A DNA stretch of 64,000 nt from Saprospiraceae bacterium UBA3362 (GCA_002360455.1 DEQQ01000081.1:14925-78924), one strand, 5' to 3'. Counted from the stretch's first letter, positions 26,880 to 36,906 are shown. The notes: generated by a model from the sequence alone, not told the origin. Numbers and translations are program-made.

Positions 26880-27848
26880 ATGGGATTTTTTGATAAATTA
26901 TTTGGGAAGAAAGAGCAGGAAGATTTAAATAAAAGTTTGGAGAAAACCAAGACAGGTTTTTTTGATAAACTCTCTAAGGCCATTATTGGCAAATCCCATG
27001 TTGACGAAGAACTTCTTGATGAGGTTGAAAATATTTTGATAAGCTCTGATGTCGGACTCGAAACCACAGTCAAAATAATTAACAGGCTCGAGGACAGAGT
27101 ATCCAAAGACAAATACCTCAACACCGCTGAATTAAGCAATCTGCTCAAAGAAGAGATCACAACTTTGCTTGCTGACAATAACACAAAAGATATTGAGGGA
27201 TATGAAGTGGGCAGCCAAAAACCACATGTTATCCTTGTAGTTGGAGTAAATGGAGTGGGCAAAACAACCAGTATAGGAAAACTTGCATACCAATACAGTT
27301 TGCAAGGAAAAAAAGTTATGATTGCAGCAGGAGACACCTTCAGAGCAGCCGCAGATGACCAGCTCAAGATTTGGTCTCAACGCGTAGGTTCTGCTTTCTT
27401 TTCCAAAGGCATGGGTGCGGATCCTTCCGCTGTCGCATATGAAGCATCACAACAGGCTCTAAAAGATGAAATTGATGTTCTGATCATCGATACTGCAGGA
27501 AGATTGCATACCAAGATCAATCTAATGAATGAATTGGGCAAAATTCAACGGTCTATTTCAAAATCATTGCCGGGCGCTCCTCATGAAGTTCTTCTCATCC
27601 TTGATGCAACAACAGGCCAAAATGCCATAGAGCAATGCAAACAGTTTACCAACACAGCGCATGTTACCGGTTTAATTTTAACCAAACTTGACGGCACTGC
27701 CAAAGGTGGAGTGGCGATAGGAATTTCGGATCAATTCAAAATCCCTATCAAATACATTGGTGTAGGCGAAGACATAGCTCAAATGCAGGTGTTCAACAGA
27801 AAAGCGTTTATAGATTCGCTGTTTCTTAAAGCCGGAGACCTCCAATAA
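26880..27848 (+). CDS. ftsY: Signal recognition particle receptor FtsY
   Basis: 322 residues. A short N domain is followed by the NG GTPase: G1 GVNGVGKTTSIGKLA, DTFRAAA, DTAGRL and TKLDGTAKGG. FtsY docks SRP-ribosome complexes at the inner membrane for SecYEG insertion. The acidic A domain of E. coli FtsY is missing, as usual in Bacteroidota. The flavoprotein gene starts 4 bases after its stop. Confidence 0.96.
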   Translation: MGFFDKLFGKKEQEDLNKSLEKTKTGFFDKLSKAIIGKSHVDEELLDEVENILISSDVGLETTVKIINRLEDRVSKDKYLNTAELSNLLKEEITTLLADNNTKDIEGYEVGSQKPHVILVVGVNGVGKTTSIGKLAYQYSLQGKKVMIAAGDTFRAAADDQLKIWSQRVGSAFFSKGMGADPSAVAYEASQQALKDEIDVLIIDTAGRLHTKINLMNELGKIQRSISKSLPGAPHEVLLILDATTGQNAIEQCKQFTNTAHVTGLILTKLDGTAKGGVAIGISDQFKIPIKYIGVGEDIAQMQVFNRKAFIDSLFLKAGDLQ

Positions 27849-27852
27849 ATTC

Positions 27853-29088
27853 ATGTTCATGGATGATACCCTATCCTATTGTGAAACTGTAATCATAGGT
27901 GCAGGTGCATCCGGAGTTTTCGCAGCCATTAGCGAAAAACTGCATCATCCGAAACACAGTATTGCGATCTTTGAGAAAACTACAAAATCATTAGCCAAAG
28001 TAAAAATTTCAGGTGGAGGCAGATGCAATGTAACTCATGCCTGTTTTGACCCAAAGGAACTTTGTAGTTTTTATCCAAGAGGCAAACATCAATTGGTCAA
28101 CTCTTTTTTTCAATTCTACACAGAAGATATAATCCATTGGTTCGAGTCGAAAAATGTAAAACTCAAAACAGAAGAAGATGGAAGAATTTTTCCGGTGAGC
28201 AATCAGTCCCAAACCATCATAGACTGTTTTATGAAACAGCTTACTGAAGATCAAACCAAAATTCGGTTCCAATATGAGTTAAACAAAATTCAACTACAGA
28301 ATAATCAATTTGAACTTCAGTTTTCGAATCAAAGAAAAATTCTTTGCACCAAATTAATTCTAAGTTGTGGAGGATATCCCAAACTTTCCCAATATCATTT
28401 TTTGCAGGAGCTTGGCATAGCCATCCAAACGCCTGTTGCTTCTCTCTTTACCTTCAATATTCCCAATTCAGAATTTCGTGGTCTTGAAGGAATTAGTGTT
28501 GAATCTGTTGAAATAAAAACAAACTTAAGTAAGCAATCCAATACAGGTCCCCTATTATTCACACATTGGGGTCTGAGCGGTCCCGGAGTAATCAAATTGT
28601 CATCCATACTGGCAAGAGAATTGGCAGAAGCCAATTACTCTTATGAAGTAGTGCTTAATTTTCTCCCGGCTCAAAAAGAAAATGATTTTTTTGAGTCATT
28701 AAAAATCCAAAAGCAGAAGCAAGCAAAATCCAAACTAAAACAAATTCTTCCCAATTCCCTTGCAACAAGATTAAAGACCAGACTATTGGAACTGATAAAA
28801 CTGGATGGAGAAAAAAACTTAGCTGACTGCTCTTTTGATGAACTTAGGCAGCTTTGTTCCATATTATTTGAATGTAGATTGAAATGCAATGGTAAAACCA
28901 GCTTCAAAGAGGAGTTTGTAATCTGTGGTGGAGTTGATCTTTCTGAAATCAATTTAAAAACTATGGAATCCAAAAAAATTCACAATTTATTTTTTACTGG
29001 AGAAATGATGGATGTTGATGGGTTCACCGGAGGATTCAATTTTCAACATGCATGGACCAGTGCATGGATTGCCGGAAAACAAGGATAG
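27853..29088 (+). CDS. HI0933/BaiN-family flavoprotein, NAD(P)/FAD-dependent oxidoreductase
   Basis: 411 residues. An FAD Rossmann motif (VIIGAGASGVFAA) is followed by the family hallmark KISGGGRCNVTH. The C-terminal FTGEMMDVDGFTGGFNFQHAW is the second FAD contact. The family includes BaiN and RdsA-like flavoproteins; their true physiological role is poorly known. It starts 4 bases after ftsY, so it is likely co-transcribed. Confidence 0.87.
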   Translation: MFMDDTLSYCETVIIGAGASGVFAAISEKLHHPKHSIAIFEKTTKSLAKVKISGGGRCNVTHACFDPKELCSFYPRGKHQLVNSFFQFYTEDIIHWFESKNVKLKTEEDGRIFPVSNQSQTIIDCFMKQLTEDQTKIRFQYELNKIQLQNNQFELQFSNQRKILCTKLILSCGGYPKLSQYHFLQELGIAIQTPVASLFTFNIPNSEFRGLEGISVESVEIKTNLSKQSNTGPLLFTHWGLSGPGVIKLSSILARELAEANYSYEVVLNFLPAQKENDFFESLKIQKQKQAKSKLKQILPNSLATRLKTRLLELIKLDGEKNLADCSFDELRQLCSILFECRLKCNGKTSFKEEFVICGGVDLSEINLKTMESKKIHNLFFTGEMMDVDGFTGGFNFQHAWTSAWIAGKQG

Positions 29089-29168
29089 TTATAAAAATTT
29101 TTTTTATTTAAAAAAGGAATCCACCAAAAAACACTCAAACAACCAAATAAGAAAAATATTTTACTTCA

Positions 29169-29396
29169 ATAATTTTTTTCAGCAGGATGTGTTTGGCTTA
29201 CAGTATAAACATAAAAATACTCTGTTTTAGTATTTTACCAAACTGCCGGATTGAAGGAAATGATGCTCATACAATATGCGATAATACAGCAAACCCGATG
29301 GGCAGCTGCTCAGATCAATTGTAGTCCTAAGCCCGGAAAATTGAGTCTGATGGATCTTCCTGCCGTTCTGATCCAGTAGTTCGATTTCGTACTGCC
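29169..29396. repeat. Direct repeat copy 1 (3' end and downstream flank of the T9SS gene)
   Basis: About 225 bases closely matching 30721-30945 in the same orientation. It covers the last ~55 codons of the T9SS gene on the minus strand plus ~60 bases of downstream flank. The flank carries a degenerate start (CTG + A7 TTATT on the minus strand) resembling the start of the neighbouring copy. Confidence 0.8.
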
Positions 29397-30736
29397 TATA
29401 TCGATCCTCAGGATTATTGAGATACAGTTGTACATAATCTCCTGTCGGATTGGGCGACAATAAGAATCGCAGACCTTTCTCCTCAGGTTCCACTTCTATC
29501 GCTGTATAGCATCCCGGCAGCAGGCAACCCATACTGTCCGTCTTCACCACCCATCCTTTACTGCTGTGATCCTCTTCTGAGATAAACGTTTCACCACTTA
29601 AAAAATATCCTCCGTCAGAAGCCTGTGCAATATTGAAAAAGTACTCATCTCTGTCATCCCAATGAGAATACTCCCGCACCCAGATACTGTCACCTTTTGG
29701 GCTGAATTTAATTATGTAAGAATCAGGATAATGATCCCTGGTTTTCAATATGACCCCTGCACAGACATAATTTCCGTCTCGGCTTTTGATGCAAGAAAAA
29801 ACTCCACCTTTGTAATTATTAAAAACGTTTTTTTCTTCTAAAACATTCCCATTTTTGTCTAAGTGGAGTAAGAGATGGGTACTGTATGCCCCATCAAGAA
29901 AAAAAAGCTTTTCCTTTCCTCCAATAACCAATAGCGTACCGTCCGCTAGCTCGTCCATATAACGAAAATTATAAGTATGCTGATACTCGCCGTAATTTTT
30001 CCTCCAGATCAGTTTGCCCATAGAATCAAACTTCATAATCAGGCCTTCGTTGTAAAGCGTTGCGTATTGCACTTGACCTAAAGCGTAAAGTTCTCCCGAT
30101 CGCGTTTCCATCACATAATGAAAGCCCTCCAATGATTTCGGCTCCTTTTTAGGAAGGTTAAGAAGATTCAATACATTTCCCTTATTATCAACCAACAGGA
30201 GTACCGCATTATTTTTGTCAACAAAAGTTCCTCCAACAAGATTTTCATTATACCCGTCAAAACCGACCATCACCAGATTTCCATTTTTTAATTTACAAAT
30301 ACTTACCAATCCAGGGACATTGTATTCGGTCCTGATAGTTTTGGTCCAAAGAGTATCCATAGTTGGGCTGAGTTTGGCGTAAAAATGACTAAATCCAAGA
30401 GAGTCGTAGAAAAAGCGACGTTCACAGATATAGATCCCATCCGTATCCTTCTTCCAGTCTCGTATCACATATGGATTGATCGTATCCGGAAAGTCAATAT
30501 TAGAATACACTTCACCGCTCTTGCCCAATCTCGCTATACTGCCGGAGTAACCTTATTTGTATGCATACTCGCAAAATACAAATGCAAAGCTAGTGTCTCC
30601 CCACTCCAATACCGGACTAAAAACACCTTCTGCCTTGTATTCATAAGAAGGTATTATCCGGTTATAATTGGACTGAGCAGGAAGTAAAATAGTTGAGATT
30701 AAAAAAAATAAGCTTATAGAAATAATTTTTTTTCAT
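29227..30736 (-). pseudogene. Broken T9SS-sorted surface protein, tandem paralogue
   Basis: The uninterrupted part (29227-30528, 433 residues) contains beta-rich repeats (KNGNLVMVGFDGYNE, SRDGNYVCAGV) suggestive of a propeller. It ends in a T9SS type A sorting domain (LSPNPTGDYVQLYL). The same frame continues upstream through GYSGSIARLG to an in-frame TAA (30553-30555), and beyond it to a clear signal peptide (KKIISISLFFLIS...LPAQS). The ATG at 30734-30736 is followed by eight A's; seven would be in frame. Two lesions therefore separate start and body. A shorter product starting at TTG 30528 would lack a signal peptide. Confidence 0.75.
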
Positions 30737-30945
30737 CAGAAAGTGTTTGGGTTACAGTATAAACATAAAAGTACTCTGATTTAGTATTTTACCAAACTGC
30801 CGGATTGAAGGAGATGATGCTCATGCAATATGCGATAATGCAGCAAACCCGATGGGCAGCTGCTCAGATCAATTGTAGTCCTTAGCCCTGAAAATTGAGC
30901 CTGGTAGATCTTCCTGCCGGTCTGGATCCAGTAGTTCGATCTTTT
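30721..30945. repeat. Direct repeat copy 2
   Basis: Second copy of the repeat at 29169-29396. It contains both the start of the broken T9SS gene and the truncated 3' end of another paralogue, and the similarity stops abruptly near 30942. Confidence 0.8.
30781..30942 (-). pseudogene. Truncated 3' fragment of a T9SS paralogue
   Basis: About 53 codons on the minus strand ending in TAA (30781-30783), nearly identical to the C-terminal sorting-domain end of the neighbouring broken gene. Nothing homologous continues upstream. It is the remnant of a deleted or recombined tandem copy. Confidence 0.75.
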
Positions 30946-31003
30946 AATGTTTATAGCGTTTATTAGTTATTCTTTAGTATGTTCAAATAGATTTCACTCC
31001 TAA

Positions 31004-31036
31004 AATAAAAAAGGCCTCGGCGGTCAACCCGAGGCC
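31004..31036 (-). terminator. Intrinsic terminator of ftsK
   Basis: A perfect 8-bp GC-rich stem, GGCCTCGG (31013-31020) with CCGAGGCC (31029-31036), and an 8-base loop. On the minus strand it is followed by TTTTTT. It lies about 55 bases beyond the ftsK stop. Confidence 0.85.
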
Positions 31037-31089
31037 ATCTACTATCAATCTCAGAAGGTTTAAACTACGTAAAAAATAAGATTGTTTTT

Positions 31090-33624
31090 TTATTTGAATT
31101 TAGCCAAAATATTCTCCAATTCAATTTCATTAAATACCAGTACTTCTCTTGGCTTACTGCCTTCGGCAGCACTCACGATTCCCACAGCCTCCATTTGATC
31201 CATAATTCTGCCTGCGCGATTGTAGCCCAGTTTTAATCTTCGTTGAATCATAGAAGTACTTCCATGTTGACTTTGCACAACCAGTCTTGCAGCTTCTGCA
31301 AACATCTCATCCAACTCTCCTGCGCTGATCATCCCGGCTTCATCCTCGGAGCCTTCTCCTTTAAATTCAGGTAGATAATAAGGACTACCGAATCCCTGCT
31401 GTGTTCCAATAAACTTGATCACTCTTTCTACTTCCGGGGTGTCAACAAATGCACATTGCAAACGAATCATATCCGAACCTACACTGTACAGCATATCTCC
31501 TCGTCCAATCAAACGCTCCGCTCCTCCATAATCCAAAATAGTTCTTGAATCTATATTTGAAGAAACTTTGAAAGCTATTCTTCCCGGAAAGTTTGCTTTA
31601 ATTAATCCCGTGATAATTTTAACCGATGGTCTTTGGGTAGCAATAATCAAATGAATACCCACTGCTCTTGCCAATTGCGCCAACCTTCCAATGGGCATCT
31701 CTACTTCTTTCCCTGCAGTCATAATAAGATCTGCAAACTCATCAATCACAAGAATAATGTAAGGGAGAAATCGATGTCCTTTTTCGGGATTTAGTTTTCT
31801 ATTTTTAAATTTATCATTATACTCCAACAAATTTCTGACTCTTGCCGCTTTCAACAATTCATACCGTTGATCCATTTCGATACAAAGTGAATTCAAAGTG
31901 TAAATCACTTTCGAAGTATCGGTAATAATGGCCTCTTCTTGATTGGGCAGCTGGGCCAAAAAATGTTTGTAGATATCTGTGTAAATGGGCAATTCCACTT
32001 TTTTAGGATCGATCAACACAAGTTTTACTTCCGATGGATGTTTCCTGTACAGAATGGACATTAGAATTGAATTAATCCCCACCGATTTTCCTTGCCCAGT
32101 AGCTCCGGCTATAAGTAAATGCGGCATCTTGGTTAAGTCGGCCACAACTACTTCGTTAGAAATGTTTTTTCCTAATGCCAATGGCAATTCCATCTTAGGA
32201 TCATTGAATCGCTCTGACTTCAACAATTCTTTTAATGGAACAACCTGTTTGTTTTTATTAGCAACTTCAATGCCTATTGTTCCTTTGCCCGGAATGGGTG
32301 CAATAATTCTAATTCCCTGTGCAGACAAGCTCAACGCAATATCATCTTCCAATGATTTGATTCTCGAAATTCTTACACCGGGAGCCGGAACGATTTCATA
32401 CAGAGTCACCGTTGGACCAATAGTCGCTTTGATTTTTTGAATCTCAATTTTGTAATGCTGCAACGTTGCAATGATCTGATTTTTGTTAGCTTCCAATTCG
32501 GCACGGTCCACTTCTGCTTTTTGATCACTATAATCATTCAGCAATTCTAAGCTTGGAATTTTATAGGAACTCAACTCTAAGGTTGGATCGAACAAATCCT
32601 CCGAATCAGAATTCCATCCGTCCTCTTCATCGAGAACGGAGGAATCTGTTGCTATATTCGTGTTTTGTTCTGTTTCTCTTGTATAACTTGAGCGCTCCTC
32701 TGCAGGACCTGCTATTTCTAAATTTAAAATTGGAGCTTGAGAATGGGATAAAACCCCCACAGAGGTCAAACTCAACTCATCTTCCAAATTGGACTCTTTG
32801 AGATTATTTGCTGTTGATGTATCTGCCTTGGTTTCAGGCTGAACGAATCCCAATTTTTCTGCATTATAATCAGCAAAATCAAGTATAAAATTTTCTTCTT
32901 CTTTTGGGTTCATTTGAGAGTGAAAAGACATGGATTTAGCCATTTCACTTTTGTCTTCCTGACTCGAACCCGAACCAAACCCTTTGAACCAGGACGGCGA
33001 CCAGAAATTACTGATTGAGGTCGAACCACTGGTTTCCATTTGGAACGCTTGAAAGTTTGGATTAAAATACCAAACGAACAAACTAACCAAGCCAAAAATT
33101 AAAGATATACCAAGTCCTATTTCTCCTACAAAGCTTCCAATGAGATTGCAATTGTAGTTGCCAAACGCTCCTCCCCATGGGAAAGCACTGTTGGCACCAA
33201 CAAAACTCATGATCATGGCGAGCAAACACATGATAACTATGGTATGAGTAGAAAATCGCAAAAAACTCATCCACCCACCACGGTGCATCAGCCTGATACC
33301 AAGCTGTACCAATAATGGAATAGCAAGAAATCCGGCAATTCCAAAGCCATAAAAGAATAATAAATGGGAGGAATACGCTCCAAGTCTTCCCAGCCAATTT
33401 TCTACGCTAACGGATGACTTAAACAGAATATGCCATGAATAATGCATAACCTTGTCTTGGTCAGACCTCCAGCTGAACAGGTAAGAAATAAATGAAATTG
33501 TAAGATAAACTGCCAACATAAACGACAGCATAGCCAGGATCTTTGTAAATCTTTCGTCCTGCTGCCACCGTTTCAGCATATCCCAAAAGGACTCGGGACT
33601 AGCCTTCTTTTTTTGTTTAGCCAT
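31090..33624 (-). CDS. ftsK: DNA translocase FtsK/SpoIIIE
   Basis: 844 residues. Four to five membrane helices (about 30-190) lead into a linker (about 200-360), rich in Ser and acidic residues. The RecA-like motor follows, with Walker A GATGQGKSVGIN (about 506-517) and Walker B (LVIDEFADLI). A C-terminal winged-helix gamma domain (RRLKLGYNRAGRIMDQME) recognises orienting DNA motifs. FtsK pumps chromosome termini through the division septum. Start ATG 33624; a near-consensus box TACCTTAG lies at 33664-33671 upstream. Confidence 0.95.
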   Translation of the reverse strand: MAKQKKKASPESFWDMLKRWQQDERFTKILAMLSFMLAVYLTISFISYLFSWRSDQDKVMHYSWHILFKSSVSVENWLGRLGAYSSHLLFFYGFGIAGFLAIPLLVQLGIRLMHRGGWMSFLRFSTHTIVIMCLLAMIMSFVGANSAFPWGGAFGNYNCNLIGSFVGEIGLGISLIFGLVSLFVWYFNPNFQAFQMETSGSTSISNFWSPSWFKGFGSGSSQEDKSEMAKSMSFHSQMNPKEEENFILDFADYNAEKLGFVQPETKADTSTANNLKESNLEDELSLTSVGVLSHSQAPILNLEIAGPAEERSSYTRETEQNTNIATDSSVLDEEDGWNSDSEDLFDPTLELSSYKIPSLELLNDYSDQKAEVDRAELEANKNQIIATLQHYKIEIQKIKATIGPTVTLYEIVPAPGVRISRIKSLEDDIALSLSAQGIRIIAPIPGKGTIGIEVANKNKQVVPLKELLKSERFNDPKMELPLALGKNISNEVVVADLTKMPHLLIAGATGQGKSVGINSILMSILYRKHPSEVKLVLIDPKKVELPIYTDIYKHFLAQLPNQEEAIITDTSKVIYTLNSLCIEMDQRYELLKAARVRNLLEYNDKFKNRKLNPEKGHRFLPYIILVIDEFADLIMTAGKEVEMPIGRLAQLARAVGIHLIIATQRPSVKIITGLIKANFPGRIAFKVSSNIDSRTILDYGGAERLIGRGDMLYSVGSDMIRLQCAFVDTPEVERVIKFIGTQQGFGSPYYLPEFKGEGSEDEAGMISAGELDEMFAEAARLVVQSQHGSTSMIQRRLKLGYNRAGRIMDQMEAVGIVSAAEGSKPREVLVFNEIELENILAKFK

Positions 33625-33840
33625 AATGATAGTAGATAGTAGATTAAATATTAAAACCGGGCGCTAAGGTACGTGATAAAATCATATTACAAAATTTTAT
33701 AATATATTTTTTAATAAAAATCTTAAATTTATACATTATTCAAAAACATAATATGATATTTAAAATATTATATAATTTTTTTTAAAATGCGTAACAGACA
33801 GAACGACTTAGTCTAACTGTTAAGAAGAATGTTAAAGTCC

Positions 33841-33871
33841 TTGGTCAGCCTCTCCCAAGCTATTACTTTTG
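33841..33871 (+). promoter_or_regulatory. Promoter for the saccharopine dehydrogenase-like gene
   Basis: TTG (33841-33843), 20-base spacer, TACTTTTG (33864-33871). This is a full Bacteroidota promoter with the expected spacing. The leader to the ATG at 33959 would be about 80 bases. The remaining bases of the 334-base gap to ftsK are AT-rich and hold nothing else I can name. Confidence 0.6.
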
Positions 33872-33958
33872 CATCCTATTAAAAAGGATTCAAAAAAAAC
33901 AGGCTAAAAGCTCAATGAGATGATCAAAACTGGTTTTTAGTCAATAAAAAGCTTAAGA

Positions 33959-35122
33959 ATGTATATCAAGAGTAAATTTGTAATTGTAGGAAGTGGAGGA
34001 ATAGGAAGAGCAGCAGCTCTTATGTTGTCTGAAAACAGAGAATTGGATGTTGAACTATTTATTGGAGACGTCAACCTCAATTCTGCTAAAGAGGTAGTAG
34101 AATGGGTCAAATCCGGCAGTTCGGCTATTACTAGCATCGAAGCATTCCACATTGACCCCAAACAAGAAACAGAGGAGATGAAATACATTTTTAGTTCTGC
34201 TCAAGTCATTTTAGATTGTTTGCCCGGCTCAGAAGCCCCTAGAATGGCCAAGTTTGCACTGCAATACAATCTGCATTACGTCAACCTCACAGAATATGTA
34301 AAAGAAACAGATGAAATTATTGCCCTGGCCTCCAATGCATCTACAGGATTTGTGCTTCAATCAGGTCTGGCTCCGGGTTATATCAATATCTTAGCTCACC
34401 AATTGTATAAACAATTCCTAAAACAATACGGTGGACCGGTAAAATCAATATCAATGAAAGTAGGAGCATTGACCAAAATGACTCAAGCACCTCACTTTTA
34501 TGGATTTACTTGGAGCCCAATTGGCGTAGCAACAGAATATGTAAAAGATGCGATTGTCATAAAAAACGGGGTAAAAACAACCGTCCCTGCCCTATCCCAA
34601 ACGACTAGACTGATTTTGGACGGGATTCAGTACGAAGATGATTATACATCGGGCGGAGCAGCTAATTTGCCCGACTATTTTCAAGGCAAAGTTGAATCAT
34701 TGGACTATAAAACCATCCGATTTCCGGGGCACTATGATTGGGTAAGATCCCAGATTCAAGAAATTGGTACAAAGCAGGATGTCGAACAGGCTTTACTGGC
34801 TAAAATGATAGAAAAAATTCCCCATACTGAAGACGATATGATAGTGCTTTATGTCTCAGTGACGGGATTTGATCAAAATAATACCTTTAGAATCAAAGAA
34901 AAAAATTTGATTATTGAGCCAAGTGAAGTCGGAGGTTATCTGCTCAAGGCCATCCAAACATGTACCGTTGCTCCAATGTTGGAAGCTGCAAGAATGCTCC
35001 TCACAGGCCAATATAAAGGAGTTATTCTACAATCCGATCTCGACCCGGATCAGTTCTTGAATGGCCCTTTCATTCAGAAGGTGTACCAAGCCAAGAAAGC
35101 GACAGGACAGCTTACAGTGTAG
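33959..35122 (+). CDS. Saccharopine dehydrogenase-like oxidoreductase
   Basis: 387 residues. An N-terminal Rossmann nucleotide-binding site (FVIVGSGGIGRAAALML) is followed by the substrate domain of the saccharopine dehydrogenase-like family (QSGLAPGYINILAH). The family includes lysine-pathway enzymes that join or split saccharopine, and homologues of unknown substrate. Nothing adjacent points to lysine metabolism, so I leave the exact reaction open. It has its own promoter. Confidence 0.82.
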   Translation: MYIKSKFVIVGSGGIGRAAALMLSENRELDVELFIGDVNLNSAKEVVEWVKSGSSAITSIEAFHIDPKQETEEMKYIFSSAQVILDCLPGSEAPRMAKFALQYNLHYVNLTEYVKETDEIIALASNASTGFVLQSGLAPGYINILAHQLYKQFLKQYGGPVKSISMKVGALTKMTQAPHFYGFTWSPIGVATEYVKDAIVIKNGVKTTVPALSQTTRLILDGIQYEDDYTSGGAANLPDYFQGKVESLDYKTIRFPGHYDWVRSQIQEIGTKQDVEQALLAKMIEKIPHTEDDMIVLYVSVTGFDQNNTFRIKEKNLIIEPSEVGGYLLKAIQTCTVAPMLEAARMLLTGQYKGVILQSDLDPDQFLNGPFIQKVYQAKKATGQLTV

Positions 35123-35412
35123 GCTTTTATAACTTTTATTGTATAAGGTGTTTTTGGAAAATTTGACAATATTGATTCAATGTCATAATATTGTTAGGGA
35201 ATTTATTCTTTTGTAGTTCATAACTTGGACTTGAATTTCAATAACGATCCTATTTGAAGCAAGTTAGGAAAAACAGATCAAAACCAGCCAAAACAGACTA
35301 ATAAGAGAGAACCCTTTGCTGATAGCGGAGGGATAATCCGATACACAAACTTGAGCTTAAAAAAAAATAGAGTGTGATAGATAATGCGCCTGTGGAAAAT
35401 CGAAGGAGTAAA
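35123..35412. other. Gap with two inverted repeats
   Basis: No gene. An 8-bp inverted repeat, ACAATATT (35166-35173) and AATATTGT (35187-35194), could be a protein-binding site or weak terminator. A 9-bp hairpin, CCCTTTGCT-gat-AGCGGAGGG (35312-35332), again has a three-base loop like the family A elements but lacks their ends and any T tract. Confidence 0.4.
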
Positions 35413-35453
35413 ATAAAAAAGCGTAAGATTTTGACAATGAAAAACTTACGCTT
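35413..35453 (-). terminator. Intrinsic terminator of tRNA-Arg(TCT)
   Basis: Stem AAGCGTAAG (35419-35427) with CTTACGCTT (35445-35453), 17-base loop, and a minus-strand T run from the A's at 35415-35420. It lies 12 bases past the tRNA 3' end. Confidence 0.75.
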
Positions 35454-35464
35454 AATTATTGCAG

Positions 35465-35538
35465 TGATTCCGTTTGGATTCGAACCAAAGACCCTCTGCT
35501 TAGAAGGCAGATGCTCTATCCAGCTGAGCTACGGAACC
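35465..35538 (-). tRNA. tRNA-Arg (anticodon TCT)
   Basis: A 74-base cloverleaf on the minus strand: acceptor GGTTCCG/CGGAATC, D stem GCTC/GAGC, anticodon stem TCTGC/GCAGA with loop CTTCTAA (anticodon TCT), T stem TTTGG/CCAAA with loop TTCGAAT. The discriminator is A and no CCA is encoded. It has its own promoter and terminator. Confidence 0.96.
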
Positions 35539-35563
35539 CTCTTGGCTTTCCCTTTCGGGAGCG

Positions 35564-35592
35564 CAAATATAGTACAAAATTTTTTTTTCCAA
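35564..35592 (-). promoter_or_regulatory. Promoter of tRNA-Arg(TCT)
   Basis: On the minus strand, TTG (35590-35592), 18-base spacer, TATATTTG (35564-35571), an exact Bacteroidota promoter. Transcription would start around 35559, ~20 bases before the tRNA. Confidence 0.6.
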
Positions 35593-35603
35593 AATTCTAT
35601 TTG

Positions 35604-36275
35604 ATGAATGTAAAGCTAGAAAAAGAGTGGGCCAATATTTTGAAAGAAGAATTTGAAAAGAGCTATTTCATTGAGCTTGTCCGACAAATCAAAAATGAAA
35701 TCCTTAAAGGCAAAATCATCTACCCTCCCGGCAAGCTTATATTCAATGCATTTGACAAAACTCCTTGGAATGAGCTTAAGGTGGTGATTTTGGGACAAGA
35801 CCCGTATCATGGAGACGGAGAAGCCATGGGGCTTTCCTTTTCTGTCCCTAAGGGTGTAAAAATCCCTCCATCATTGAAGAACATCTACAAAGAAGTCATG
35901 CGTACCGAAAACATCCTTGAACCGCAACATGGGGATTTGAGCTATTGGGCGATTCAGGGAGTATTATTACTTAATGCCTCGCTAACGGTAGAAAAAGATC
36001 TGGCCAATTCTCATAAACAAATGGGTTGGCATCAATTTACCGATGCAGTTATTAGAACGATCAATGACCAAAAATCCAACATCGTTTTTATGTTATGGGG
36101 CAATTTTGCAAAAAGCAAGATGGAACTTATAGATCAGAATAAACATCTGGTCCTTACCAGCACCCACCCCTCTCCTCTTGCCGGAAACTCGTTCATAGGA
36201 AATGATCATTTTAAGGTATGTAATCATTACTTAGAAGAGAAAAGTCTAGGCAGAATAGATTGGAGTATAATTTAA
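35604..36275 (+). CDS. ung: Uracil-DNA glycosylase, family 1
   Basis: 223 residues from ATG 35604. It removes uracil from DNA as the first step of base-excision repair. Motif VVILGQDPYHGDG holds the catalytic Asp/His/Tyr water-activating loop, and the minor-groove loop HPSPLAGNSF closes the active site. An in-frame codon further upstream would run through the opposite-strand tRNA-Arg, so I rejected it. Confidence 0.95.
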   Translation: MNVKLEKEWANILKEEFEKSYFIELVRQIKNEILKGKIIYPPGKLIFNAFDKTPWNELKVVILGQDPYHGDGEAMGLSFSVPKGVKIPPSLKNIYKEVMRTENILEPQHGDLSYWAIQGVLLLNASLTVEKDLANSHKQMGWHQFTDAVIRTINDQKSNIVFMLWGNFAKSKMELIDQNKHLVLTSTHPSPLAGNSFIGNDHFKVCNHYLEEKSLGRIDWSII

Positions 36276-36357
36276 TCAAATATTTATTTTTTAGATATAA
36301 ATAAAAACTGTATAATTGCAGGTTCTTTGAAAGTAATTTAACCAAAATTAATTTTAT

Positions 36358-36879
36358 ATGAAAGCAAAACTATTATTTTTTTCTCTTGTATTTGCAGGAT
36401 TGTTTTTAGTGTCTAATCGTGCTTCTGCACAGGATTATCGCACTGCAGTAGGGCTCAGAGCTGCCTGGGGCTGGGGTTTGTCAGCTAAACATTTTATTAA
36501 AGATGGACATGCATTAGAGGGTATTTTAAGATACAGAAGCTATGGCAGTTCAGTCTTGGGTGTAAGTTATAAGTACAGTTATTTACAGATTTCTGCTCTA
36601 TACCAAATTCACAAAGAGATCCCAAGTATTGATGGGCTAATGTGGTATTTTGGTGGAGGTGCTGTTGTTGGTTTTTACAGTGGAGACGGCTTTGATGCAA
36701 TCAAAGGCGCTGATGGAGGAACAACTATAGGAATCAGCGGAAATGTAGGTTTAGATTACAAGTTTGCGAATATTCCACTAAATATTAGCGCTGACTGGAT
36801 TCCAACATTTGTTCTGAATGGTTATGGAAACGGTTTTGGTGCAGAAGGCGGCGGTGTAGCTGTTCGTTATACCTTCTAA
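36358..36879 (+). CDS. Small outer-membrane beta-barrel protein
   Basis: 173 residues. A signal peptide ends after NRASAQ (about residue 24). The mature part alternates polar and aromatic residues (LRYRSYGSSVLGVSYKYSYLQI) and ends in Phe (VAVRYTF), as outer-membrane barrel proteins do. It probably forms an 8-stranded barrel. Function unknown. A strong bidirectional terminator follows. Confidence 0.72.
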   Translation: MKAKLLFFSLVFAGLFLVSNRASAQDYRTAVGLRAAWGWGLSAKHFIKDGHALEGILRYRSYGSSVLGVSYKYSYLQISALYQIHKEIPSIDGLMWYFGGGAVVGFYSGDGFDAIKGADGGTTIGISGNVGLDYKFANIPLNISADWIPTFVLNGYGNGFGAEGGGVAVRYTF

Positions 36880-36906
36880 TTATTATAAATTACCCCAATC
36901 CTTAAT

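Noticed and set aside
26867..27367. Minus-strand frame of 166 codons inside ftsY
   Set aside because: Antisense shadow; Ser/Leu-rich peptide without homology, while ftsY is clear on the other strand.
35374..35604. Plus-strand frame over the tRNA-Arg(TCT) region and an upstream start for ung
   Set aside because: Both are antisense to the tRNA. The conserved Ung sequence begins after ATG 35604.
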